DNA from: Brevibacillus antibioticus
GTDB lineage: Bacteria; Bacillota; Bacilli; Brevibacillales; Brevibacillaceae
Assembly (NCBI RefSeq): GCF_005217615.1
Contig: NZ_SZNK01000001.1
Span: 3,802,001 to 3,866,000, forward strand
Length of the DNA: 64,000 nt
Direction of reading: 5' to 3'
Below the pieces are notes generated by a model, which saw only the letters and a list, made by a program, of their open reading frames with translations, ran no database searches and had not been told where the DNA came from. Below are positions 50,262 to 59,259 of this stretch, piece after piece. The position numbers and the translations under genes were made by a program. Every line of letters starts with the position of its first letter. The first letter of the stretch is position 1.

Positions 50262-52774
50262 CAATTTCCTCCTGGTAACCAATTCGATAAATCCTCGTAT
50301 TGAGTAAAAGGTTTTTCTTCACCAGATATAGCACTTTTAATTACTGATTGTTCCTGTTGGAATGCCCTAAGTACTACCCTATCATTCGGGCTTGGCGTTA
50401 CACTGTACGGATGAGAATGTCCAGACCATTTCCAACCATTACCAACATACTTTATAGGTATCATTATTTGGGTTGGATCACCTTGTATTAATACTCGATT
50501 CCCATTAGGTCCTCTAACCAATGAGAATTCATTACCTGTAACAGCTTGTAGTTTGCCAAGATCACTAACTTTTACTTGACGTTTACTAACACCTTCAATA
50601 ACTTGAATCAAAGACGAATTTCCTCTTTCATCCATAACTTCAACAACTTTAGCATCTTTAAACATATCAAGGATATTTTGTGTTCTCTTAGAAATTGGTG
50701 TGACAAACGGATCTAAACTAGATGCTTCAGAACTTCCAGCTAATATACCTTTACTCGGTACCTCGCTCTTCGGCGCAGCTCCACCTTTGCCCATTCCCTT
50801 AATCTTGCTAAGTCCTTGCGATAGCCAGGATGCTCCAAGCATGAAGCCGCCTCCCAGCACAGCTCCAACTGCAAAAGACTCTAAAGCTTTGCCCGCATCC
50901 GGCGTGCGCCCATCCCACAGTTCTCGTATCGTGTAGTCAATATAACCCGATGACCCACCAATAAACATACCGGAACCGAGACTCAATGCCGTTTGACCAC
51001 CCGTCATGGGGATAACGGCTCCTCCACCTATCCCCGCAGCTGGACCAAATATGGCTCCGCATATCGCACCAATCACGGCTCCCTGTGTGGCGCTTTTTAA
51101 ATAGTCGTACGCACTGCTCATCTTTCCGTTTGCAATATCGGATGAGGCGGTCGTGACAACTCCTCCAATCGCTCCGAGGGCTGCCCCTACCGCTGCTGCT
51201 CCAATAACTGCACCGGCACCAAACGTGGCTACCGACAATGCCACAAACCCTACTATCGCTACAGCAGCTACCACGCCTACTAACAATTTCCCCCAGTTAA
51301 ACGGCGGATCAGGCGCTGGTGGCGTTCCCTTCTGCGGTTCATCGTTATAGGGCGGAAACGTCGTTCTGTCTCGTCCTTCCGCCTGAACCACAGCCCCGAG
51401 AAAGTGGTATTCACTCTCGATTGTAAACCCGCTCTTTGCACTGGTTTTCTTGGCGAAAAACTGGCTTTGCGCATGGATCACGATTCGCTTCGGCGTATAC
51501 AGTGAAATCTCTTCCTTGGCGTTGAGCACCAGCTTTTTATGGCTGGTCATGGTAATCCCGACGTTGTCGTCAATGCTCAGCTTCAACGGCTCCTTGCTGC
51601 CACTGACGATGTTAATCGCGGTAGGCGACAGCTCCAGCTCGCTTCCGTGCTCCGTGCCAAAATACCGAATGTTCGGGTTGCCAGTCTTCGCACAGCTGTC
51701 CCCGTTCTTGCGTACGCTGCCCAGCACCATTGCCTGTGTGCCCGTCGCATCGGGAAAGTACAGGCTGGCTTGCGTTCCCACCTGTGGCATGCAGTACATC
51801 ATATTACCTGTGGGCGGGGCGAAAGGGACCCAACATGCCGTTGCCTTTGACTGTTCTTTGTCAATGTCTAGATGAAGCTTGACCTGTTCTCCCTTTACCG
51901 CAAGCACCTTGCCTTCCAGGGATACTCCGGAGAGCTTCGAATTATGGATTCTCTCCTGCCGAATGCCATCCAGCCGGGAAAGGCGATAGGTATAGCGAAA
52001 CAGTCCCTGCTGCATACGGGCCCTCACTGCACTGACAACCATCCGCTTGTTGCGGAACTGGATTTCATCCCCGATCGCGTACCGCTCGCCAGACTCGATT
52101 TCATAGGTAAAAAAATCCGTATCGTGCAAGCCTGCTGCATCACCGCCCGCTTTTTGGTAGGCCAGCAAATCCTTGCTCGCCGTATACGCCACATCGTCCG
52201 GCAGGGTATAGCTCTTTCCATATGTCAGTCCGAAAGAAAAGCGCGGTGCTGCCTCCATGATATCACTGACGAGAACACCGTGAAAATGGCTAGCCAACCG
52301 CTTAAGCAGTTCCCAATCCGTCTCATCGTACTGGATGATCACTTCTCCGATCTTGCCCCCATCGCCAATGCTGTTGATCATGTTGTGACCCGGATAGCTC
52401 TTGATCACCTCTTGCACCAGCTTGGGATATGTCATGTCGATCTGCTGGAAGGAACGGCGCTTTTTCTTGATGTCCAACTGAAAACTGCCGGACAGCCCTT
52501 CCAGCTCTATGGTGTACACCCCCTGGGTGTTCGTGATCTGAACAGAGGTCACCAAGCCTTTGAAGATAGTGGCTTCGGTCTCGCCGTCGCTTTCATACAG
52601 ATGAATCTCATCTTCTGAGGCAGCCTGTAGCACTGCGTTTACCTTTTCGCTGTCGTCCACAATGCCGCGTAGGTGCAAGCACGCATGTTCATTCGGCCTC
52701 CATTCCAGCCGTACGTCTTCGATTTGTTTGATCCGGTAAGGCGCTGTTACCCGGATCCGCTCATACCCTGTCAT
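50261..52774 (-). CDS. VgrG-like spike fused to pretoxin segment and JAB-like toxin
   Basis: An 837-residue modular effector. Residues 1-300 resemble the gpD/VgrG N-terminus (VTAPYRIKQIEDVRLEWRPN, ETDWELLKRLASHFHGVL); about 300-390 is an OB-fold with the VgrG-like FAPPTGNMMYCMPQVGTQAS; then a spike-like repeat part, a Pro-rich linker near 485, and a hydrophobic Gly/Ala-rich pretoxin segment (about 500-690). The C-terminal toxin (about 700-837) carries H786-S-H788-P, S795 and D798 (GHSHPYSVTPSPND), a JAB/JAMM-type metal site. It is followed by its immunity gene and preceded by a PAAR-like gene. Confidence 0.85.
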   Translation of the reverse strand: MTGYERIRVTAPYRIKQIEDVRLEWRPNEHACLHLRGIVDDSEKVNAVLQAASEDEIHLYESDGETEATIFKGLVTSVQITNTQGVYTIELEGLSGSFQLDIKKKRRSFQQIDMTYPKLVQEVIKSYPGHNMINSIGDGGKIGEVIIQYDETDWELLKRLASHFHGVLVSDIMEAAPRFSFGLTYGKSYTLPDDVAYTASKDLLAYQKAGGDAAGLHDTDFFTYEIESGERYAIGDEIQFRNKRMVVSAVRARMQQGLFRYTYRLSRLDGIRQERIHNSKLSGVSLEGKVLAVKGEQVKLHLDIDKEQSKATACWVPFAPPTGNMMYCMPQVGTQASLYFPDATGTQAMVLGSVRKNGDSCAKTGNPNIRYFGTEHGSELELSPTAINIVSGSKEPLKLSIDDNVGITMTSHKKLVLNAKEEISLYTPKRIVIHAQSQFFAKKTSAKSGFTIESEYHFLGAVVQAEGRDRTTFPPYNDEPQKGTPPAPDPPFNWGKLLVGVVAAVAIVGFVALSVATFGAGAVIGAAAVGAALGAIGGVVTTASSDIANGKMSSAYDYLKSATQGAVIGAICGAIFGPAAGIGGGAVIPMTGGQTALSLGSGMFIGGSSGYIDYTIRELWDGRTPDAGKALESFAVGAVLGGGFMLGASWLSQGLSKIKGMGKGGAAPKSEVPSKGILAGSSEASSLDPFVTPISKRTQNILDMFKDAKVVEVMDERGNSSLIQVIEGVSKRQVKVSDLGKLQAVTGNEFSLVRGPNGNRVLIQGDPTQIMIPIKYVGNGWKWSGHSHPYSVTPSPNDRVVLRAFQQEQSVIKSAISGEEKPFTQYEDLSNWLPGGN

Positions 52775-52797
52775 AGCTCGTCCGCCTCCATGTGGAT

Positions 52798-53196
52798 TTA
52801 CTCGTCATGCTGTCCGTCTGAGAAGAACCTGATGACGCCATCGTATCCGCAGATTAGGAGGGATTCGGTTGTCAGAGCTGCCTTGCCTGCCACTTTTGTA
52901 TCGTCTTTCACCTTGATCCAAGGAGCGCAGATCGTTGGGGTGCAGGGCTTGCCGGATATGTTCTGCCCGTCTTCTGCAATCAGATAGATGATGGAATTAT
53001 TTTGATTGGTTGGACTCTGACAAATGCCAAAATGCGCGATGTTCTCTACCGGTTTGTAATCCTCTAGGTTCATCATTGGTTTTTCGTTTACGTACGAGCC
53101 GTGGCTGACAGGTAGGTTAATCCTTCTCTGATGGCTGCCGCAATTGCAACGTATTTTTGCCCCTCTTACCACATAACGCGGTCCTTCCTGCATCAT
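52798..53196 (-). CDS. DUF4280 PAAR-like protein
   Basis: A 132-residue protein of the DUF4280 type: YVVRGAKIRCNCGSHQRRIN, the middle SPTNQ segment, GKPCTPTICAPWIKVKDD and ALTTESLLICGYDGVI are typical. DUF4280 proteins resemble PAAR tips, with several Cys residues that probably bind metal at a spike apex. It precedes the VgrG-toxin gene by 23 bases, consistent with a VgrG-PAAR-like tip complex. ATG at 53196 follows GGAGGG. Confidence 0.83.
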   Translation of the reverse strand: MMQEGPRYVVRGAKIRCNCGSHQRRINLPVSHGSYVNEKPMMNLEDYKPVENIAHFGICQSPTNQNNSIIYLIAEDGQNISGKPCTPTICAPWIKVKDDTKVAGKAALTTESLLICGYDGVIRFFSDGQHDE

Positions 53197-53206
53197 CGAC
53201 CCTCCT

Positions 53207-53731
53207 CTATTCAACCGACACTCGTTCCAGCCGGATTCCAGTCAAATCCCGCCGCAGGATGCTCTCGGCCACATCCAGGCGCACAACGATCAGCGGTTTT
53301 TCGCTCTCTTTGATCCGGACGATCTTTTTCCCGTGCATGTTTTCTTCCTTCAGCACCAGCTTTTTAAGCTGGCTGTTTCCTCGATGAAACTCGCTGTGGG
53401 TGCTGACCACTTCTACTTCATTAAAAATGGGGAGGTAATAGTTTTTTTGCAGATGGCGGGAGAGATCAATCAGTGGAGTCAACTTAAACAGGGTGTCTGG
53501 TTCATACGCTTCTACCAATCGCTTCAGCTTGTCCGACAGCAGAAACAGCGGGTATTCAAGAATGTCGAGAAAGCTGCTCTCCGCTTCCGACTTGATCTGA
53601 AGAATCAGCGGGTCCGCGATTTTATGGGAGCGCTCGCGGTGGATATCACGAGTGTCTATTTTCTTGCGTACATCCAGCAACATCGGGACATCCGTATATC
53701 GTTCATCTTGTTTCAGCAAAAAGTAATCCAT
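53207..53731 (-). CDS. conserved protein resembling Imm11/DUF1629 family
   Basis: A 174-residue protein starting MDYFLLKQDERYTDVPMLLD and ending RRDLTGIRLERVSVE. The pattern (short N-terminal strand block, middle FLLSDKLKRLVEAYEP helix, C-terminal VRLDVAESIL) resembles the Imm11/DUF1629 group, though I cannot be sure. Within this operon, between the two VgrG genes, it may act as an adaptor or chaperone rather than an immunity protein. It starts two bases after the previous gene ends; GGAGTAGG precedes its ATG. Confidence 0.6.
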   Translation of the reverse strand: MDYFLLKQDERYTDVPMLLDVRKKIDTRDIHRERSHKIADPLILQIKSEAESSFLDILEYPLFLLSDKLKRLVEAYEPDTLFKLTPLIDLSRHLQKNYYLPIFNEVEVVSTHSEFHRGNSQLKKLVLKEENMHGKKIVRIKESEKPLIVVRLDVAESILRRDLTGIRLERVSVE

Positions 53732-53733
53732 GT

Positions 53734-54366
53734 TTAGGCACCTACTCCACTGGTTTCCTCGTTCGCCGAGTCAGGATTCGGGTACAGAACTTCGCATTGA
53801 TCCCGATATTCTCCGGCCAACAGGCAAATCTTCGGGGATTTGGTCATCTTGCGGTATCCTGGGCTTTCCAAGAGCACAGGCACTATACTTCTCATAAATT
53901 CCACAGCCAGCAAGTGATACTTGATAGCTTCCATCTGCTTGATCCGCTCGATATCCATCGATGTTATCTTCCTGGCATAAGCAGACTTTATCTTCTCAAG
54001 CTCCTCCATCCGCCGGAACAACGGGGCAAAGATGAAGTCAGCGTCCCACAGCACGGAGCATTCCGTTCGATCCAAAAACCAGTTTTCATCATATGCGTCT
54101 ATGCGGTACGTGGCGCGGTTCTCCATGATACTTGTCCGCAGATAGGAAACGTAAATGGTGTGAATCTCCCCCTTGCTCCCCTGTTGCTGCTGCATGAATG
54201 CCTGCGTCCACAGCTCATCAAACGCGTAGCAAAAGCTACTCTCGATGTAATCCTTCTTCGCGTTGTACCGCTGGTCAATCTCGATCAAATCGTACTGCCA
54301 ACGATCCAACACATGATTTTGCAAAAAATCCCGCATAGCCGCCTGCTTGTCCATCAGCGTGCTCAT
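53734..54366 (-). CDS. conserved protein of the VgrG operon, 210 aa
   Basis: A 210-residue mostly helical soluble protein (AYARKITSMDIERIKQMEAI and similar stretches), family not recognised. Its ATG at 54366 overlaps the stop of the upstream VgrG gene as ATGA, and the next gene starts two bases after its stop, so it is a fixed part of the operon. It may be an assembly or loading factor for the spike. The 'CSVLWDADFIFAPLFRRMEE' region in its middle is the most distinctive block. Confidence 0.6.
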   Translation of the reverse strand: MSTLMDKQAAMRDFLQNHVLDRWQYDLIEIDQRYNAKKDYIESSFCYAFDELWTQAFMQQQQGSKGEIHTIYVSYLRTSIMENRATYRIDAYDENWFLDRTECSVLWDADFIFAPLFRRMEELEKIKSAYARKITSMDIERIKQMEAIKYHLLAVEFMRSIVPVLLESPGYRKMTKSPKICLLAGEYRDQCEVLYPNPDSANEETSGVGA

Positions 54367-55775
54367 TTGATATGTACCTTCGCTCCGCTCAAGATCACAT
54401 CGTCTATGATGCTCAGGGTGGCATCGGCCTGCTTCATGTCTACGCCTGCTTCTCCATGTATGACCACCTTGTCGCCCCCTGTGATTTCAATATCCTCCTT
54501 GGCCGTCAAAATGATTTTCTTGTCGCTGTTGATCTCAATGCCGCCATCATCTGTCAGGCGCATCAACAGCTTACCGTTACCGATAATCTCGATCGCTCCT
54601 GGCTGGAAGATAATTTGCTTGCCGTATTTGGTGCTGATGCTCTTAACAGAGGGGTCGCTCCGCTTTTGAGGATCAGAGGATTGCAGATTCACCGAGCTTG
54701 CGGCAAAAGCATTCCTCTCCTTTGCATCGGGAAAATACAGGCGAACCTCATCCCCGATCTCCGGCATGCAATACCAGCCGCTTCCGTCAGGGGACGAGTA
54801 CACAGTGGAATAAGGAAACCAAATCGCCTCACCAACAGGTTGTTTTTCGTCGACAGACAGATGTACTTTTACTGTGTCTTTAGAGACATCCAAAATCTTT
54901 CCGAATAGAGAGGAGCCAGCCAACTCTGTGGGAAAAAGAGTGAGACATCCTAACCCTTTTTGATCGCGCAAGACGTAGTGGGTGACCAAAATCCCCTGTT
55001 CGATTCGAGTCTCGGCTCTATAGACGTAAAGCGTATGCCTCTGAAACGTAAGCGGACTACACAAATCCAGTATTTTGTTACTCGTAACTTCATAACTAAT
55101 CGTGTTTTGCTCACTGATGCCTTGCTTGTCGTTTTCCGATTTCAGCTTGTATTCCATCAGGTTCTTTTTGATGGTGTAATTGTATTCCTCAAGCCTTAGC
55201 GGTTCACCCAAATCAGGGACTCCAACAAAATACCTCAGTCCTTTTTGTGTGCAGACCGGCACTAGTGGAGCGTGAAAATGAGAAGCCAGTCGCTTCGCAA
55301 ACTCCCAATCGGTTTCCTTGTATTGAACGAGCAATCCCCCGATCTGCTTGCCGCCTGAAGCTTCATCGACCACATCGCCCCCGGTATACTCTCCGGTGAT
55401 ATGTGCAAACATGTCGCGATAAGCCAGCTGCTTGTTTTGGAAGGAACGGGTTTTCTTCGCAACATCCATTTGTAAGGTTGCGCTATATGCCTCAATGGTG
55501 ATACTTCTGACATCTCTGGCCGCATGAACAAACAGTTTCGTCACAATACCTTGGAACAAAATGCGTTTCCAACTGCCGTCTTGAACAAACACTTCGATTC
55601 TTTCATTCTCATCCGCTCGCTCGACGTACTGATCTACCTTTTCTTCGGGCACGATTCCACTGAGAGTCAGTTTGATATGATCGTTCATCTGTTTGATCAG
55701 ATTCAAATGGGTTATCTTTTCGAATTGATAGGGCGAAATATAAATGTTTGCATACGTAAGGACAGATTGGCTCAT
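54363..55775 (-). CDS. VgrG-like spike protein without toxin extension
   Basis: A 470-residue VgrG/gpD-gpV-like protein: N-terminal domain with HLNLIKQMNDHIKLTLSGIV and GSWKRILFQGIVTKLF, the conserved KETDWEFAKRLASHFHAPLV, an OB-fold containing WFPYSTVYSSPDGSGWYCMP followed by GDEVRLYFPDAKERNAF, and a beta-spike C-terminus (IEINSDKKIILTAKEDIEIT). It ends where the other VgrG continues into a toxin, so it may be the structural spike. ATG at 55775 follows AAAGGAG. Confidence 0.85.
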   Translation of the reverse strand: MSQSVLTYANIYISPYQFEKITHLNLIKQMNDHIKLTLSGIVPEEKVDQYVERADENERIEVFVQDGSWKRILFQGIVTKLFVHAARDVRSITIEAYSATLQMDVAKKTRSFQNKQLAYRDMFAHITGEYTGGDVVDEASGGKQIGGLLVQYKETDWEFAKRLASHFHAPLVPVCTQKGLRYFVGVPDLGEPLRLEEYNYTIKKNLMEYKLKSENDKQGISEQNTISYEVTSNKILDLCSPLTFQRHTLYVYRAETRIEQGILVTHYVLRDQKGLGCLTLFPTELAGSSLFGKILDVSKDTVKVHLSVDEKQPVGEAIWFPYSTVYSSPDGSGWYCMPEIGDEVRLYFPDAKERNAFAASSVNLQSSDPQKRSDPSVKSISTKYGKQIIFQPGAIEIIGNGKLLMRLTDDGGIEINSDKKIILTAKEDIEITGGDKVVIHGEAGVDMKQADATLSIIDDVILSGAKVHIK

Positions 55776-55780
55776 CCTTG

Positions 55781-56371
55781 CTACTCTCCTTTCTCCTCTT
55801 CTGAGACGCTTAGTGTCCGTATGACTTGAAAGGCAATCTCCCGCCACTCTTCGTATTTGGCATAAGGGCAGCAAAAAGTGCCCATGGCCATCTTTCCTTC
55901 TAATGCAAAGAAAAACATGAGGTGATAGAGAAAACCATCTAGTGCGGGACTTTTAAATTCGAAGTAACCGACCTGTTTTTCCGCTACGACTTCTACCCCG
56001 TCTGTATAGAAGACATTTGCCGGATTCGCCTGTTTAATCATGGCTTTCATCCCGTCCGTCAGCTGCTTAACCCACTGGTCCTGCAAATCTTGATCGACCC
56101 GGTTCAACGTGAAATTGACGCTGCCAGTCTCATCGCTTTTGATGATCTGCGGCCGCTGTTCGTAAGGATATTTGAGCGCTCGTTGTTGCTCGGGCATGTC
56201 CTCAAAATCTTTGGGAATAAACAAATGTACTTTATTCTCCCAAAATGCCTGCTGCTCAAACTCGTAAAAGCGGTTCCCTACTCTGACTGGACCCGCGCTA
56301 ATGTTATTGGGAACATTCGCTTTTTCTGCTTGATTCAATACTGCTAGTATTTTTTCATCCATATATTCCAT
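55781..56371 (-). CDS. DcrB/PsbP-like (DUF1795-type) protein
   Basis: A 196-residue protein with features of the DcrB/DUF1795 group often found with VgrG genes: FYEFEQQAFWENKVHLFIPK, a central YFEFKSPALDGFLYHLMFFF and GKMAMGTFCCPYAKYEEWRE with the usual FxxxxxxW ending. No signal peptide is present. It is the first gene of the operon, six bases before the VgrG gene, so it may be a chaperone or adaptor for loading. ATG at 56371 has GGCGGAAC upstream, a weak site. Confidence 0.7.
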   Translation of the reverse strand: MEYMDEKILAVLNQAEKANVPNNISAGPVRVGNRFYEFEQQAFWENKVHLFIPKDFEDMPEQQRALKYPYEQRPQIIKSDETGSVNFTLNRVDQDLQDQWVKQLTDGMKAMIKQANPANVFYTDGVEVVAEKQVGYFEFKSPALDGFLYHLMFFFALEGKMAMGTFCCPYAKYEEWREIAFQVIRTLSVSEEEKGE

Positions 56372-56406
56372 TGATCGTTCCGCCTTTATCTCCGTAGTTT
56401 TGCCAT

Positions 56407-56412
56407 ATTATA
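56407..56412 (-). promoter_or_regulatory. -10 box of the VgrG operon
   Basis: On the minus strand TTGGTATAATATGG lies 36 bases before the ATG of the DcrB-like gene. No good -35 is seen; an ATCCC/GGGAT inverted repeat just upstream may bind a regulator. Confidence 0.45.
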
Positions 56413-56489
56413 CCAACAATCCCTTTATTTATATCGGGATATTTAATAGGGATTTTTACAAAAAATAGTAAAAAGTGATGGACACTCCT

Positions 56490-56537
56490 AAAAAAACAAA
56501 AAGACCCAAACGAGCGTAGACTGCTCAATTGGGGTCG
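56490..56537 (-). terminator. terminator upstream of the VgrG operon
   Basis: GACCC pairs with GGGTC and inner GAGC with GCTC, followed on the minus strand by TTTTTGTTTTTTT. It insulates the VgrG operon from leftward transcription. Confidence 0.8.
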
Positions 56538-56600
56538 TCATAGAAAGTTTTCTAACAATAGGGTGGTATTGGAAAAGCAGCCTCTCATCAAATCTTCAAA

Positions 56601-56753
56601 ATGTTCCCGGGTTCCTGGGAAGTCTTTCAATTGAAAAACAACGTGCCTGCCATCGGGTTTTGGCGTGCTAGTGTCCGCAATTATACAGCCAATCACTATC
56701 ATGAGCCTCAAGCGGATGGCAAAGTCATACAAACATTCCTTTCGAGACCATAA
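56601..56753 (+). pseudogene. C-terminal remnant of a GNAT acetyltransferase
   Basis: A plus-strand frame of 50 codons reads NNVPAIGFWRASVRNYTANH and ends DGKVIQTFLSRP, like the last part of a GNAT protein (the 'a..FW...i..yt' helix and final strand). The acetyl-CoA-binding part and start are missing, and terminators flank it on both sides. It is judged to be a gene remnant. Confidence 0.5.
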
Positions 56754-56756
56754 CAG

Positions 56757-56796
56757 AAAAAAGCCAAGGGACAGCACAAAGTCCCTTGGCTTTTAT
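56757..56796. terminator. bidirectional terminator after the histidine kinase gene
   Basis: AAAAGCCAAGGGAC pairs with GTCCCTTGGCTTTT around AGCACAAA, with A/T runs on both sides. Confidence 0.92.
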
Positions 56797-56806
56797 AAAA
56801 AAACAA

Positions 56807-58546
56807 CTAGCTGATAACCGCAGGAAAGGTCATCACGACAACAGTTCCGCTACCTAGCTTACTGTCCACCGTAATTTCTCCCCCGTGCGCCAAAACGAGC
56901 TGCTTGGCTATCGCCATGCCAAGCCCTGTCCCACTGGTATCCTCTCCTGTATGCCCACCTCGGTAGTATCTTTCGAACAGATTGGCCAGTGTCGTCTCGT
57001 CCATGCCCGGACCATTGTCCGCGATTTTGACCACAAACTGATCGGTTGCAACCGACTGTATTTCTACGAGCACGTGTGTACCTGCCGGTGAATACTTGAC
57101 CGCGTTTGTCAAAATGTTGACGATGATGCGGCGAAACCAGATTGGATCGACCTCGGTCGTTATCGATTGGACATTCGCCGAAAATTCGATGTCATGCAAG
57201 GACGAGCTCGGATCGTTCACCATATCCACCACAATCCTGCGAATCGTTTCTACGATCGCGACAGGTTGTTTGACCATCGGCAAAGCTTGGTTCTTGAGTC
57301 GATAGGTCAAATTCAAATCTTCAATCAGCCCGTTCATGTAATCTGACTTTTCCCGTATCGTTTTCCCAAATTCGCTGACTTCTTTTCTTTCCCACTCATA
57401 CTGTTCCGATTCCAAAAAGGTAGCATAACCGTAAATCGAGCTCAGCGGTGTCTTGAGATCATGGGAGAGCCCGGTAATCCATTCCTCTCGCGTCTGCTCG
57501 ATCTCTTGCTGAAGCTTTTCATTGGAGCGCAAAGTTTCACTCAGATGCCGGAGAGCGTCAAACACCTCCTTGAAAACACGAAATGACTTCTTTTCTTTCC
57601 CTCGCCAATTCCTTCCAATCGGCTTCCCTTTTTTCCCGATGGGCTCCTCATAGCGGCCTTGGGCCAATCGTTCCAACCAATTCACCATGTGCAAGAGCGG
57701 CTTTCCTACCCGCCACGCATACCAGCTGCCTGCGAATAAAACGACCAGGATCAAAAGAATACCGATCTGAAGGAACGTTTCCTTAACCATCGCATCCTCA
57801 GACGTTTCTTGGACACCAGACTGATAGTTTGGATTCGGAGTGCCCACTATGTACGTCAAGTCGCTCTTCGTGTCATATCGACTAGTGATACGAACAGGAA
57901 CATTTTTTTCTGTCTCACCGTTCTGAAGAGCTTCCGTCATGTCTAACCGGGCTGAAGCATCCGGGTGATTCCATTGATGGATGAGTTTCCCCGTACGATC
58001 ATATACCAAGTACCATGCCTTTTCTTGGGAAAAGCTTTTGTTCAACTCGTCCCATGTCTCCTTGCTCGTTCCCGTTTTTGCTGCGATCAGGCGCTGCATC
58101 ATTTCTTTTTCTGGAGCAGGTATTCCATAGAGGATGATCAGATTTTCTTCAGATTGGTTTATAACCCAGTGCGTGACGTGATAGTGAGAAGCATCACGGT
58201 CTTCTACATAACTAATCCACTCTCCTGGCCCAAATTGACTGGGAACGTCAGCAGGTGTCCGATAGTTGTACAGAATTTTTCCGTGCTTGTCGATAATCTG
58301 CAACCAGCCTTGATGTCTCGCCACGCTCTTCTCGATTTCCGGCTCGACGCGAATACGCTCCCCCTCGTAGTCAATCTTCAATGTCAAATCAGACGCATCC
58401 AGCCTGGACAAATCGATGGACAATTGCATGTTCATGATCCGCCAGCCTAACCCCATCATCGCGATAATCAGAAATAGCAGCAAGACGAGGAGAAATCCGA
58501 ACAGTTGCCGGACATATTGAAAAATCAGCTTGTTCCGCAAATTCAT
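56807..58546 (-). CDS. sensor histidine kinase
   Basis: A 579-residue membrane kinase. A first membrane helix (about 15-36) and second (about 258-280) frame a 220-residue outside sensor domain. A HAMP-like linker precedes the phospho-acceptor helix WITGLSHDLKTPLSS with H362, and the ATPase domain shows NILTNAVKYSP (N box), DNGPGMDE (G1) and GTGLGMAI (G2). Its ATG overlaps the stop of the response regulator gene (ATGA). It probably senses an envelope signal and regulates the divergent ABC exporter. Confidence 0.94.
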   Translation of the reverse strand: MNLRNKLIFQYVRQLFGFLLVLLLFLIIAMMGLGWRIMNMQLSIDLSRLDASDLTLKIDYEGERIRVEPEIEKSVARHQGWLQIIDKHGKILYNYRTPADVPSQFGPGEWISYVEDRDASHYHVTHWVINQSEENLIILYGIPAPEKEMMQRLIAAKTGTSKETWDELNKSFSQEKAWYLVYDRTGKLIHQWNHPDASARLDMTEALQNGETEKNVPVRITSRYDTKSDLTYIVGTPNPNYQSGVQETSEDAMVKETFLQIGILLILVVLFAGSWYAWRVGKPLLHMVNWLERLAQGRYEEPIGKKGKPIGRNWRGKEKKSFRVFKEVFDALRHLSETLRSNEKLQQEIEQTREEWITGLSHDLKTPLSSIYGYATFLESEQYEWERKEVSEFGKTIREKSDYMNGLIEDLNLTYRLKNQALPMVKQPVAIVETIRRIVVDMVNDPSSSLHDIEFSANVQSITTEVDPIWFRRIIVNILTNAVKYSPAGTHVLVEIQSVATDQFVVKIADNGPGMDETTLANLFERYYRGGHTGEDTSGTGLGMAIAKQLVLAHGGEITVDSKLGSGTVVVMTFPAVIS

Positions 58547-59259
58547 GACTGTCTTGCTGGACTAACCAGCTTGTAGCCCAGACCTCTCACTGTGACCAGA
58601 AGCTTTGGCTGACCTGGATTTTCTTCTATGCGCTGACGCAGCTTGTGAATGTGAACCATGACTGTATTTTCATCAAACATCCCGTACTCGTCTTTCCATA
58701 CATGATCGTAAAGTTGTTCTTTCGTAAATACCCGGTTCGGATTCTGGCAGAAAAAGACGAGCAGCGAAAATACTTGCGCCGGGCAGTCCACTCGTTCTCC
58801 GTTCACGAACAGCTCGGCTGCCTCCACATTTACTTGAAAACGCCCAAAATCAAAGCGCTTTTCTTCCTGCGATGGAGCAGCTCCCCCCAAGGTTCTACGC
58901 AGATGAGCCTTCATCCGGGCAACGACCTCTAATGGATGAAACGGCTTCGTTATGTAATCATCCGCCCCATAAGCAAACCCGCTTAATTTATCAAAATCCG
59001 TGCCCTTTGCTGTCAGAAAAAAGATCGGTGCCTTCGTTCGCTGGCGCACTGCTCCGCACAGCTCAAATCCATTTTTATCAGGTAGCATGACATCCAGTAT
59101 CAACAAGTCGTATGTCTTTTCCTCTACGAGACGAATCGCCTCTGCCGCTGTCGTACATGTGTCGATCTGGACAAAGCCTTCCTTTTTCAGCACTGTTTGG
59201 AGCATCTGCAATATCGCTTCTTCATCATCTACCAGTAAGATTCTTGCTTCTTTCTCCAT
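58543..59259 (-). CDS. OmpR-type response regulator
   Basis: A 238-residue regulator: receiver domain with acidic pair DDEE, phospho-acceptor D56 (LLILDVMLPDKNG) and the FLTAKGTDFDK lysine region; C-terminal winged helix (VDCPAQVFSLLVFFCQNPNR, VWKDEYGMFDENTVMVHIHK). ATG at 59259 follows AGGGAGGG. It is coupled to the histidine kinase and divergent from the ABC exporter at 59398, whose promoter it may control. A longer frame opens at 59283 without a binding site. Confidence 0.94.
   Translation of the reverse strand: MEKEARILLVDDEEAILQMLQTVLKKEGFVQIDTCTTAAEAIRLVEEKTYDLLILDVMLPDKNGFELCGAVRQRTKAPIFFLTAKGTDFDKLSGFAYGADDYITKPFHPLEVVARMKAHLRRTLGGAAPSQEEKRFDFGRFQVNVEAAELFVNGERVDCPAQVFSLLVFFCQNPNRVFTKEQLYDHVWKDEYGMFDENTVMVHIHKLRQRIEENPGQPKLLVTVRGLGYKLVSPARQS

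Noticed and set aside
56538-56777. Minus-strand 79-aa frame with a hydrophobic start
   Set aside because: It spans the terminator at 56757-56796 and is antisense to a GNAT remnant; no ribosome binding site.
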